From: an uncultured Lachnospiraceae bacterium
Lineage (GTDB): Bacteria; Bacillota; Clostridia; Lachnospirales; Lachnospiraceae
Length of the DNA stretch: 5,794 nucleotides
Direction of reading: 5' to 3'
NCBI GenBank assembly: GCA_948438565.1
Contig: CAOJLW010000149.1
Coordinates: 1 to 5,794, forward strand
Every line of letters begins with the position of its first letter. Position 1 is the stretch's first letter. The position numbers and the translations under genes were made by a program. The notes under the pieces were generated by a model. It made no database searches. It was not told the origin of the DNA and was given only the letters and a program-made list of their open reading frames with translations. Of the stretch, positions 1-5,746 are shown in pieces.

Positions 1-35
1 TTTCTGCTGTGTAAGAAGGAGTAACTATGACTTAA

Positions 36-788
36 GTTGACGACATTGATTCCCCCGCTCCTGCGGATGCAGACAAGGAAAACACCGTGAATGATTCGGT
101 GGATGCAGACGGAGAGGATCCGCTTGCGGACGGCGTACTGACCGTGGGAACCAATGCCGAGTTTCCGCCGTTTGAGTATGTCGGGGACGACGGCGAGCCG
201 GACGGCTTTGATATTGCTCTGATTAAGGCAATCGGTGAAAAGCTTGGCGTGGATGTAGAAGTGGAGAATATGGAATTTGACTCTTTGGTGGCTTCTATTG
301 GAAGTAAAATTGACGTGGCAATTGCGGGTATGACCGTAACCGACGAACGTAAAAATATGGTTGATTTTTCTGACTCTTATTATCAGGCCGTGCAATATGT
401 CCTGGTTCCGAAGGAGACGGATATTGCAGAAGCGTAGGATCTGGAAGGCAAGACGATTGGCGCGCAGCTGGGGACAACCGGTGATTTTATGATAGAGGAA
501 ATCAAGGATGCGACGGCGGCGCAGTACAACAAAGGGGTGGATGCCGTAAATGATTTGATCAACGGAAGGCTGGACGCGGTCATTATAGATAAAAATCCGG
601 CGTTGGTATTTGCCGATAAATTCAGTGATGAAATTCAGTATATGGATTTTCATTACGATCCGGAGGACTATGCCATTGCATTGCCAAAAGGCAATGAAAC
701 ATTGCAAAGCCAGGTCAACGACGCTTTGGAGGAATTGAAATCGGACGGGACATTTGACGAGCTGGTCAGCCAGTATATCGAAAACTAG
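36..788 (+). pseudogene. Broken family 3 amino acid substrate-binding protein of an ABC importer
   Basis: The frame encodes a periplasmic-type binding protein that would capture a polar amino acid outside the cell and deliver it to the permease and ATPase downstream. An acidic linker (about codons 1-30) leads into GVLTVGTNAEFPPFEY, then DGFDIALIKAIGEKLG, IAGMTVTDERK and VDFSDSYY, all typical of the SBP_bac_3 family. A TAG at 435-437 then interrupts the frame. Reading resumes at once with DLEGKTIGAQLGTTGDF, the usual second-lobe hinge, and runs to a normal TAG at 786-788. The 5' end is also damaged: in-frame TAA codons lie at 12-14 and 33-35, and no lipoprotein signal peptide can be read. A GTG at 87 could start a 116-residue fragment and an ATG at 489 a 99-residue one, but neither is a whole protein. 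The loop GSKIDVAIAG appears one residue shorter than the usual SGK form. The linker holds a small in-frame repeat (GGATGCAGAC at 65-74 and 101-110). A sequencing or assembly error remains possible; the family assignment is secure. Confidence 0.85.
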
Positions 789-812
789 AGAGAATAGAAG
801 TGGAGAAAATCT

Positions 813-1514
813 ATGAATGAATGGTTTGCAGATATAGCATATAAATTCCAGATTGCCTTTATAGATGGGGATCGTTGGAAGCTCTATCTGAAAGGATTGG
901 GCGTCACCCTACAGATTTCACTTTTTGCTGCGATTTTAGGTGTGGCAATCGGCATTGTCGTGGCATTGATGAAATTGTCCGTCAAAAAAAACGGAAAACG
1001 TTCGATATGGTCTGTGATTGCCCAGGCGTATATTGACATTATTCGCGGTACGCCGTCAGTTCTACAGCTTTTAATTATGTGGTTCATCGTGATGGAGAAC
1101 AGTAAAAATGGCATATTGGTAGCTGTTTTGACTTTTGGGATTAATAGTGGAGCCTATGTATCGGAAATTATGAGGGCCGGTATTTTGGCGGTGGATCATG
1201 GGCAGATGGAAGCTGGACGTTCTTTGGGGTTATCCAAAGGACAGACGATGCGTTTTATTATTTTGCCACAGGCAGTAAAAAATGTATTGCCGCCCATTGG
1301 CAATGAGTTTATCGTCCTGTTAAAAGAGACGGCGATTGTCGGGTATGTCAGCCTGTCGGATCTGACCCGGACGGCCAGCCAGGTATCTTCGAGGACATTT
1401 GAAGCATTTATGCCGTTAGTCGGCGCTGCAATTATCTATTTTATCATCATTAAAATATTGAGCAAATTGATTGAACTGCTGGAGAGGAGGCTGCGTAAAG
1501 GTGATCACCGTTAA
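813..1514 (+). CDS. Amino acid ABC transporter permease (HisM/GlnP family)
   Basis: This is an integral membrane subunit of a polar amino acid importer; two copies or a heterodimer would form the channel. The protein has 233 residues, normal for the family. A first membrane segment lies at about 30-53, followed by the IRGTP motif (77-81), further hydrophobic segments near 84-94 and 101-120, and a last one near 199-219. The cytoplasmic EAA loop that docks the ATPase is clear at about 133-154 (EAGRSLGLSKG, then ILPQA). GGAG at 802-805 lies 7 nt before the ATG and supports this start. The gene begins 24 nt after the broken binding protein and overlaps the ATPase gene at its 3' end, so the three form one operon. 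The frame is intact with no sign of decay. The substrate cannot be set from sequence; glutamine, arginine, histidine or cystine are all seen in this family. Confidence 0.93.
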   Translation: MNEWFADIAYKFQIAFIDGDRWKLYLKGLGVTLQISLFAAILGVAIGIVVALMKLSVKKNGKRSIWSVIAQAYIDIIRGTPSVLQLLIMWFIVMENSKNGILVAVLTFGINSGAYVSEIMRAGILAVDHGQMEAGRSLGLSKGQTMRFIILPQAVKNVLPPIGNEFIVLLKETAIVGYVSLSDLTRTASQVSSRTFEAFMPLVGAAIIYFIIIKILSKLIELLERRLRKGDHR

Positions 1515-2223
1515 GAACCTGCATAAATCATTTGGAAAGACAGAAATATTAAAAGGCATTGATTACCATGTGGAGCAGGGGGAAAAGATCGTCGTGGTCG
1601 GGCCTTCCGGTTCCGGGAAAAGTACATTTTTACGATGTATGAACCTTTTAGAGACGCCAACGCAAGGGGAAATCTGGTTTGACGGACAGTTAATTACGGA
1701 TCCTAAAACCAATATCAATAAGGTCAGGGAGCATATGGGTATGGTATTTCAGAATTTTAACCTGTTTAACAACCTGACTATTTTGGATAATATTACCTTG
1801 GCGCCCACTAAGCTCAAACTGATGAATAAGGAAAAAGCGGTTGAGACGGCGACGAACCTTTTAAAGCGCGTCAATCTGCTGGAAAAAGCAGACGCTTACC
1901 CGTCGCAGCTTTCTGGCGGCCAGAGGCAAAGGATTGCAATTGTGCGTTCTCTGGCCATGAATCCCAAGGTCATGCTGTTCGATGAGCCGACTTCCGCATT
2001 GGATCCGGAGATGGTAGGTGAGGTTTTGGACGTTATGAAAGAATTGGCTGCGGACGGGATGACCATGGTCGTGGTGACGCATGAAATGGGATTTGCACGT
2101 GAAGTAGGCAGCAAGGCGCTTTTCATAGACGAAGGGATCATCATGGAAGAAAATACGCCGGATGAGTTTTTCACCAATCCGCAAAATCCCAGACTACAGG
2201 ATTTTCTCTCAAAAGTATTATAA
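1501..2223 (+). CDS. Amino acid ABC transporter ATP-binding protein (GlnQ/HisP family)
   Basis: This is the cytoplasmic ATPase that powers the importer. With a GTG start at 1501 it is 240 residues long, the usual size, and begins (M)ITVKNLHKSFG. All nucleotide-binding motifs are present: Walker A GPSGSGKST (34-42), Q-loop Gln84, signature LSGGQ (137-141), Walker B VMLFDE (157-162), D-loop SALD (165-168) and switch His194. I chose GTG 1501 because GGAGAGGAGG at 1481-1490 lies upstream of it and the protein then starts where homologues do. A TTG at 1471 would add ten residues (starting MNCWRGG) unlike the family and would remove that ribosome site. The start overlaps the last 14 nt of the permease, which suggests translational coupling. 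An intrinsic terminator follows within 10 nt. Substrate is unknown, so no gene symbol is given. Confidence 0.94.
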   Translation: MITVKNLHKSFGKTEILKGIDYHVEQGEKIVVVGPSGSGKSTFLRCMNLLETPTQGEIWFDGQLITDPKTNINKVREHMGMVFQNFNLFNNLTILDNITLAPTKLKLMNKEKAVETATNLLKRVNLLEKADAYPSQLSGGQRQRIAIVRSLAMNPKVMLFDEPTSALDPEMVGEVLDVMKELAADGMTMVVVTHEMGFAREVGSKALFIDEGIIMEENTPDEFFTNPQNPRLQDFLSKVL

Positions 2224-2229
2224 AAACAG

Positions 2230-2258
2230 CGGGAGGGGGCAATGCCCTCCCGTTTTTT
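2230..2258 (+). terminator. Intrinsic terminator of the ABC transporter operon
   Basis: CGGGAGGG (2230-2237) pairs with CCCTCCCG (2245-2252) in an 8-bp, nearly all-GC stem with a 7-nt loop, followed directly by six T (2253-2258). It begins 7 nt after the ATPase stop codon and closes the operon. Confidence 0.95.
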
Positions 2259-2318
2259 GTTTCAGAGGAAAGACATTGCCGCGATAAAGTGTGAAAGCAT
2301 GTAACTTTCCTTTGAAAC

Positions 2319-2346
2319 AAAAACTCTCCGGGTTGCTGAAACGGAG
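2319..2346 (-). terminator. Possible weak intrinsic terminator of spmB
   Basis: Read on the - strand, CTCCG (2346-2342) can pair with CGGAG (2330-2326) around an 11-nt loop, followed by AG and five T (2323-2319). The stem is short. It lies about 58 nt past the spmB stop, and no better candidate is visible between the two genes. The rest of 2260-2403 holds no gene that I can support. Confidence 0.4.
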
Positions 2347-2403
2347 TGTAGAGGATGCGTACTGCACGCAAAAAAAAATGACGGTTTATGCACACGTTTT
2401 TAT

Positions 2404-2931
2404 TCAGGTCATCAGAGAGGCCAGAAAAATACTGGCGGCAATGCCGCCTGCTGTTGCCAATAACGCGCCGGCAAGCGTAAAGCGGGTTTTTTTGACATGA
2501 ATATGCATAAAATAGATGCTCATGGTATAAAAAATCGTTTCCGTACAGCTCATCATAATCGAAGCGGCAAGACCGATAAACGAATCGGTGCCATAAGTTT
2601 TAAACAGATCTAGAAGCAATCCGGTGGCCGCAGAAGAAGAAAACATTTTCACTATGGCAGCGGGGATTAGCTCCGTAGGAAAATGCAAAGGTCCCATCAG
2701 TTGTTTTAAAATTTCCGAAAGAAAATCAAAAAAACCGGAAGCGCGTAAAATTCCTACGGCAGTCATAAGGCCTACCAGAGTAGGCAGGATATCAATTACA
2801 GTCAAAAAGCCGTCTTTTGCGCCTTTGAGAAAATCCTGATAGATATTCTGGCGGTTTAACAGACCGTTTGTCACGATCAGAAAAATAGTGAGCGGGATGA
2901 TGGCCTCGGATAAAAAATGTAAAAATTGCAT
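2404..2931 (-). CDS. spmB: Spore maturation protein B (Gate/nucleoside-recognition domain membrane protein)
   Basis: This is a small, hydrophobic membrane protein of the SpmB family. In Bacillus subtilis SpmA and SpmB help dehydrate the spore core and give heat resistance. Matching features are an N-terminal membrane segment (about 7-25), KGAKDGFLTVIDILPTLVGL (36-55), GILRASG (60-66), TYGTDSFIG (112-120) and CTETIFYTMSIYF (129-141). The length of 175 residues fits the family (about 175-178). I chose the ATG at 2931 because GGAG lies 8 nt upstream and homologues begin here; an ATG at 3000 would add 23 non-hydrophobic residues running into the promoter region. Two spots differ from what I recall of the family. 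The usual RP-(L/I)-SG-(S/T)-(G/A) is KMFSSSA (95-101), and the usual glycines in the stretch after SFIG and after IYF are replaced (MMSC, FMHI). No spmA lies beside it. A sigma-E-like promoter precedes it. Confidence 0.85.
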   Translation of the reverse strand: MQFLHFLSEAIIPLTIFLIVTNGLLNRQNIYQDFLKGAKDGFLTVIDILPTLVGLMTAVGILRASGFFDFLSEILKQLMGPLHFPTELIPAAIVKMFSSSAATGLLLDLFKTYGTDSFIGLAASIMMSCTETIFYTMSIYFMHIHVKKTRFTLAGALLATAGGIAASIFLASLMT

Positions 2932-2959
2932 GGCGTTTGCTCCGCGGTGTCCTCTTTGT

Positions 2960-2988
2960 AATATATGACGCGCAGAATTCATCCATGA
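2960..2988 (-). promoter_or_regulatory. Candidate sigma-E promoter of spmB
   Basis: On the - strand, CATATATT (2967-2960) matches 7 of 8 positions of the mother-cell sigma-E -10 consensus as I recall it. A partial -35, TCATGGA (2988-2982), lies 14 nt upstream. Transcription would start about 20 nt before the spmB ATG. Known sigma-E control of spmAB in Bacillus fits, but the -35 is weak and no functional evidence is available. Confidence 0.45.
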
Positions 2989-2994
2989 AAAAAC

Positions 2995-3021
2995 TTGCAA
3001 ACTTCTCTAAGATGCTATATT
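2995..3021 (+). promoter_or_regulatory. Candidate sigma-A promoter of the cysK-PAP2 pair
   Basis: TTGCAA (2995-3000) is followed after 15 nt by TATATT (3016-3021), which is preceded by TG-n, an extended -10. The short spacer is offset by the extended -10. Transcription would begin near 3028, leaving a leader of about 40 nt that is too short for a T-box or riboswitch. Confidence 0.45.
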
Positions 3022-3066
3022 CTTGTAATGGTTGAAATAATGACATCCCATAATAGGAGAAAAAAT

Positions 3067-3996
3067 ATGATATATCATAATGTGTTGGAAGCAATCGGTC
3101 ATACGCCGATTATCAGGTTAAATAAAATGAACCGGCCCCAAAATGCCGAGGTTCTGGTCAAATTTGAAGGTTTAAATGTAGGTGGCTCCATCAAAACGCG
3201 GACGGCGTACAATATGATCCTGGCTGCCGAAAACATGGGACTAGTGCATAAAAATACGGTGATTGTAGAACCCACCAGCGGCAATCAGGGCATTGGTTTA
3301 GCGCTGGTGGGGGCAGTGCGCGGTTATAAGACGATTATCATTATGCCCGATTCCGTCAGTGAAGAGCGCAGGCGGTTGGTGAAACATTATGGCGCTGAAG
3401 TTCGATTGATTCATGATGCGGGCAACATCGGGGAATGTATTGACAAATGCCTACAGACTGCGCTTGAAATGGCAAAAGCCGATCCAAATGTTTTTGTCCC
3501 GCAGCAATTTGAAAATCCCAACAACATTAAAGCGCATAAGCATCATACGGCTTTGGAAATTTTAGAACAGGTGGCGGGGCCAATTCATGGTTTTTGTTCC
3601 GGAATCGGTACGGGAGGGACTATTACGGGTATTGGCGAAGTGTTAAAAGCGCAGAATCCGGATATTTTAATCTGGGCCGTGGAACCGCAAAACGCGGCGA
3701 TTTTGGCAGGAGGCACGATTGGCACGCATTTGCAGATGGGGATTGGCGACGGCGTGATCCCCGGAATTTTAAATCAGAAGATCTATGAGGATATCTATAT
3801 TGTTACGGATGAAGAAGCGATTCAAACCGCAAAGGATTTGGCGCGTTTGGAAGGGATCTTGTGCGGGATTTCCAGTGGGACGAATGTGGCTGCCGCATTA
3901 AAGATGGCCGAGAAGCTAGGAAGCGGCAAGACCGTTGTAACCGTACTTCCTGATACTGCGGAGCGGTATTTTTCCACACCGCTTTTTGAAGATTAG
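3067..3996 (+). CDS. Cysteine synthase family PLP enzyme (CysK-like)
   Basis: This is a fold-type II PLP enzyme of the O-acetylserine sulfhydrylase/cystathionine beta-synthase family, 309 residues, full length and cytosolic. The expected parts are in order: the N-terminal IGHTPIIRLNK, the PLP lysine Lys43 in GGSIKTR, the substrate loop TSGNQG (70-75), the phosphate-binding loop GIGTGGT (179-185), GISSG (267-271) whose serine meets the pyridine nitrogen, and LPDTAERY (294-301) near the end. ATG 3067 is the start because AGGAG (3055-3059) lies 7 nt upstream; the longer frame from 2995 lacks a ribosome site and would begin inside the promoter. Three positions differ from classic CysK: SIKTR rather than SVKDR, TSGNQG rather than TSGNTG, and GIGDG rather than GIGAG (Asp228). 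These leave open cysteine synthesis, another beta-replacement, or sulfide release from cysteine, so I withhold the symbol cysK. A PAP2 phosphatase gene follows after 12 nt. No serine acetyltransferase gene is in the window. Confidence 0.92.
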   Translation: MIYHNVLEAIGHTPIIRLNKMNRPQNAEVLVKFEGLNVGGSIKTRTAYNMILAAENMGLVHKNTVIVEPTSGNQGIGLALVGAVRGYKTIIIMPDSVSEERRRLVKHYGAEVRLIHDAGNIGECIDKCLQTALEMAKADPNVFVPQQFENPNNIKAHKHHTALEILEQVAGPIHGFCSGIGTGGTITGIGEVLKAQNPDILIWAVEPQNAAILAGGTIGTHLQMGIGDGVIPGILNQKIYEDIYIVTDEEAIQTAKDLARLEGILCGISSGTNVAAALKMAEKLGSGKTVVTVLPDTAERYFSTPLFED

Positions 3997-4008
3997 TGGA
4001 GGAGACCT

Positions 4009-4533
4009 ATGGATTGGTTGCTGCAATTAGATGGAGACATTCTTTTATGGATACAGACGCATTTGCGCAGAGAATGGCTAGATCCGGTTGTCACTTTTAT
4101 TACCGGTTTAGGGGACGGGGGATGGTTTTGGCTGGTTCTTTTGGCCGTAATGCTTATATTTAAAAAATCCCGCGGCGTCGGGCAGGCAGGCCTGATAGCG
4201 GTTTTGATTGGATTTATCGTTACCAACCTGATATTAAAAAATGCCGTGGCACGGATTCGTCCCTATGAAGCGGTAGAGGGTTTAAACCTGATTGGCCGAA
4301 GGGCAAGGGATTTTTCCTTTCCCTCCGGCCACTCTACTTGTTCCATGGCGGCGTCGACAGTCCTGTTATTAAAATTGCCCAAACAATATGGCGTGCCGGC
4401 GTTGTGCCTTGGGATTGGTATCTGCCTGTCCAGACTCTATATCGGAATCCATTATCCGTCGGACGTACTGGCAGGTATGGCAATCGGTATTGGGGCGGCT
4501 GTTGTGGCGTCTCAGATAAAATTAAAGGTCTAA
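4009..4533 (+). CDS. PAP2-family membrane lipid phosphatase
   Basis: This is a 174-residue membrane phosphatase of the PAP2/acid phosphatase superfamily. It likely acts on an outer-leaflet lipid phosphate such as undecaprenyl pyrophosphate, phosphatidic acid or phosphatidylglycerol phosphate. All three catalytic motifs are intact: K-x6-RP (Lys77, Arg84, Pro85), PSGHS (104-108) with the catalytic histidine His107, and SR-x5-H-x3-D (Ser140, Arg141, His147, Asp151) with the nucleophile His147. Hydrophobic segments lie at about 39-51, 57-76, 110-120, 128-139 and 152-168. GGAGGAG (3998-4004) 4 nt before the ATG supports the start. It sits 12 nt after the CysK-like gene and is probably cotranscribed, though no functional link between the two is evident. 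Its last 12 nt overlap the end of the opposite-strand S1 gene, and no terminator is visible. The exact substrate cannot be read from sequence. Confidence 0.93.
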   Translation: MDWLLQLDGDILLWIQTHLRREWLDPVVTFITGLGDGGWFWLVLLAVMLIFKKSRGVGQAGLIAVLIGFIVTNLILKNAVARIRPYEAVEGLNLIGRRARDFSFPSGHSTCSMAASTVLLLKLPKQYGVPALCLGIGICLSRLYIGIHYPSDVLAGMAIGIGAAVVASQIKLKV

Positions 4534-5463
4534 TTTTAAATTGGCCAACAAAGACCCCAGGTTTGTCGATGCAGATTCATGCGATGTGTATTCCGCCGCG
4601 CTGTTGTCAAGGAAAGTAGCTTCCAAATCAGCTGTTTCTTCTTCCAATACGCGCATACTTAAACTGATTTTGTTATCATTCGTATTGAGGATTTTGGCCT
4701 TTATTTTTTGTCCGACTTCTAAAACCTCTCCGGGTTTTTTGATGCGTCTGGTAGAAATCTGAGAAATATGTACCAGGCCGCTTAAACCGTCGCCAATATT
4801 GATAAATGCGCCGTAAGGCATCAGGGTTTCTACCGTTCCTTCTACAATGGAGCCGGGCGCCAGCATGGAAATTTTATGGTTATGCGCTTCTTGCGCGCGT
4901 TCCCGTTCGATGACTTTAGCAGAGAGAACCAATTTTGTTCTGCTTTTATCTACGGTAATAACACGTACGTCGATGTCTTTGCCTAGCCAGGGATTGCAGT
5001 CTTCGACATAATCCAGACTCAAATGGGAAGCCGGGATAAATCCCCGGATGCCTTCTACATAGGCGATAACGCCGCTTGGAACAATGCCTTTAATGCGGAC
5101 TTTTAAGTTCGTGCAATCCTCCATATATTTGTTTAATCTGTCCCATGCAAGGATGTCGTTTGCTTCTTTACAGGAAAGCAATAAATTGCCCTCTCCGTTG
5201 TCCATACGGATGATGGTGGCTTCTAACGTGTCTCCGATATGGATGGATTCCATAGGATTAAAGTCCGGATCGTTGCTCAGATCCGCGGCCTTGATAATTC
5301 CGGAAGCATAATACTTAAGATCCAGGGTAACCTCTTCTTCCGTTACGGCAATGACCGTGCCGGTAATGATATCCCCTTCGGAAAGTTTGCGGAAGGAAGA
5401 TTCCAGTTCGCGTTTGTAATCTTCCATGGATTCGGTTGCCTGCGTTGTTGTTGTGTCTGCCAT
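4522..5463 (-). CDS. S1 RNA-binding domain protein (short ribosomal protein S1-like, three S1 domains)
   Basis: This is a cytosolic RNA-binding protein of 313 residues with three S1 (OB-fold) repeats at about 29-100, 117-187 and 203-276, then an acidic 37-residue tail. The third repeat is the most canonical (GTVETLMPYGAFINIG, GLSGLVHIS), while the first and second are more divergent (EGDIITGTVIAV; GVIAYVEGIRGFIPASHLS). Family knowledge suggests a role in binding mRNA during translation, as for RpsA/YpfD-type proteins. E. coli S1 has six repeats and B. subtilis YpfD four, so this is a short form. In many Clostridia an S1 protein is fused to or follows ispH; here it stands alone. Two ATGs compete: the one at 5469 lies only 3 nt from AGGAG, whereas 5463 lies 9 nt away and gives a protein starting MADTTTT, so I chose 5463; the longer form would add Met-Lys. 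The gene ends tail to tail with, and overlapping, the PAP2 gene. Confidence 0.9.
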   Translation of the reverse strand: MADTTTTQATESMEDYKRELESSFRKLSEGDIITGTVIAVTEEEVTLDLKYYASGIIKAADLSNDPDFNPMESIHIGDTLEATIIRMDNGEGNLLLSCKEANDILAWDRLNKYMEDCTNLKVRIKGIVPSGVIAYVEGIRGFIPASHLSLDYVEDCNPWLGKDIDVRVITVDKSRTKLVLSAKVIERERAQEAHNHKISMLAPGSIVEGTVETLMPYGAFINIGDGLSGLVHISQISTRRIKKPGEVLEVGQKIKAKILNTNDNKISLSMRVLEEETADLEATFLDNSAAEYTSHESASTNLGSLLANLKLDL

Positions 5464-5569
5464 TTTCATACACTCCTTTTTATTTGCTAGCGTACTGACC
5501 GTAGGGTATCCTCAGTGGACAAAGGGATAAACGGTTTCGTATTAAGCACACTAGTCACATGATATACCC

Positions 5570-5578
5570 ATTATAACA
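5570..5578 (-). promoter_or_regulatory. Extended -10 sigma-A promoter of the S1-domain gene
   Basis: On the - strand TGTTATAAT contains a perfect TATAAT (5575-5570) preceded by TG-n (5578-5576), an extended -10. No good -35 lies 16-18 nt upstream; TTCTCA or TTTCTC are the nearest. Transcription would begin near 5563, giving a leader of about 100 nt before the ATG at 5463. I see no known ribosomal-protein leader or riboswitch in that leader. Confidence 0.65.
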
Positions 5579-5587
5579 CATATGTGT
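5576..5587. promoter_or_regulatory. 12-bp perfect palindrome in the S1 promoter
   Basis: ACACATATGTGT is a perfect inverted repeat directly abutting and upstream of the S1 gene's -10, where the spacer would lie. The position suits an operator, but the sequence matches no regulator site that I recognise, and alternating purine-pyrimidine tracts can arise by chance in AT-rich DNA. Confidence 0.35.
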
Positions 5588-5677
5588 GTTTTGAGAAACA
5601 AAATGAAATTTTTGTTAAAAAAAATTTATGGAATAAAACTCCTTTTCATCGCATACAATAGTATCCTAGGAGAACAA

Positions 5678-5743
5678 ATGAAAAAACGGGAAAAATCATT
5701 TGACAATTCCGATAGAAACATTTATAATAAAAAAACTTCATAA
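5678..5743 (+). CDS. Possible 21-residue small ORF ahead of tRNA-fMet
   Basis: An ATG at 5678 is preceded by AGGAG (5668-5672) with a 5-nt spacer, a strong ribosome site by this window's standard. The frame runs 21 codons to a TAA at 5741-5743 and gives a polar, lysine- and asparagine-rich peptide starting MKKREKSFDNS. It contains no hydrophobic segment and resembles no family that I know. The whole -35/-10 promoter of the tRNA lies inside it. Only a weak promoter (TTGTTA at 5612-5617 with TAAAAC at 5634-5639) can be proposed upstream. It may be chance in AT-rich DNA. Confidence 0.25.
   Translation: MKKREKSFDNSDRNIYNKKTS
5700..5728 (+). promoter_or_regulatory. Perfect consensus sigma-A promoter of tRNA-fMet
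   Basis: TTGACA (5700-5705) and TATAAT (5723-5728) are separated by exactly 17 nt. Both hexamers match the housekeeping consensus fully, as expected for a heavily transcribed stable RNA. Transcription would start near 5735, about 12 nt before the tRNA. Confidence 0.93.
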
Positions 5744-5746
5744 TAT

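Noticed and set aside
435..437. Stop-codon reassignment or pyrrolysine-type decoding of TAG in the binding protein
   Set aside because: TAG ends the CysK-like gene just before the next ribosome site and ends the binding-protein frame at 786-788. In-frame TAA codons near the 5' end also point to decay, not recoding.
1471..1500. TTG start for the ATPase at 1471
   Set aside because: It adds residues (MNCWRGGCVK) that do not fit the family and turns the strong GGAGAGGAGG ribosome site into coding sequence; GTG 1501 fits better.
1861..2184. 107-codon - strand ORF opposite the ATPase
   Set aside because: It is antisense to a well-conserved ATPase and has no ribosome site or family resemblance.
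2357..2378. Hairpin GCGT/ACGC next to a run of nine A as a terminator
   Set aside because: On the + strand it is followed by A, not T; on the - strand the T run comes before the hairpin. The stem is only 4 bp.
2624..2839. + strand ORF opposite spmB
   Set aside because: It is a lysine- and serine-rich shadow of a hydrophobic - strand gene with no start signal.
2932..3000. Longer spmB from an ATG at 3000
   Set aside because: The added 23 residues are polar, have no ribosome site and cover the likely promoter.
2995..3066. Longer CysK-like protein starting at 2995
   Set aside because: No ribosome site is present there, the start falls on the -35 element, and ATG 3067 has a well-spaced AGGAG and the family's usual N-terminus.
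4338..4619. 93-codon + strand ORF overlapping the PAP2 gene
   Set aside because: It is a frame shadow of the PAP2 gene, which has all catalytic motifs; the shadow has no ribosome site or recognisable domain.
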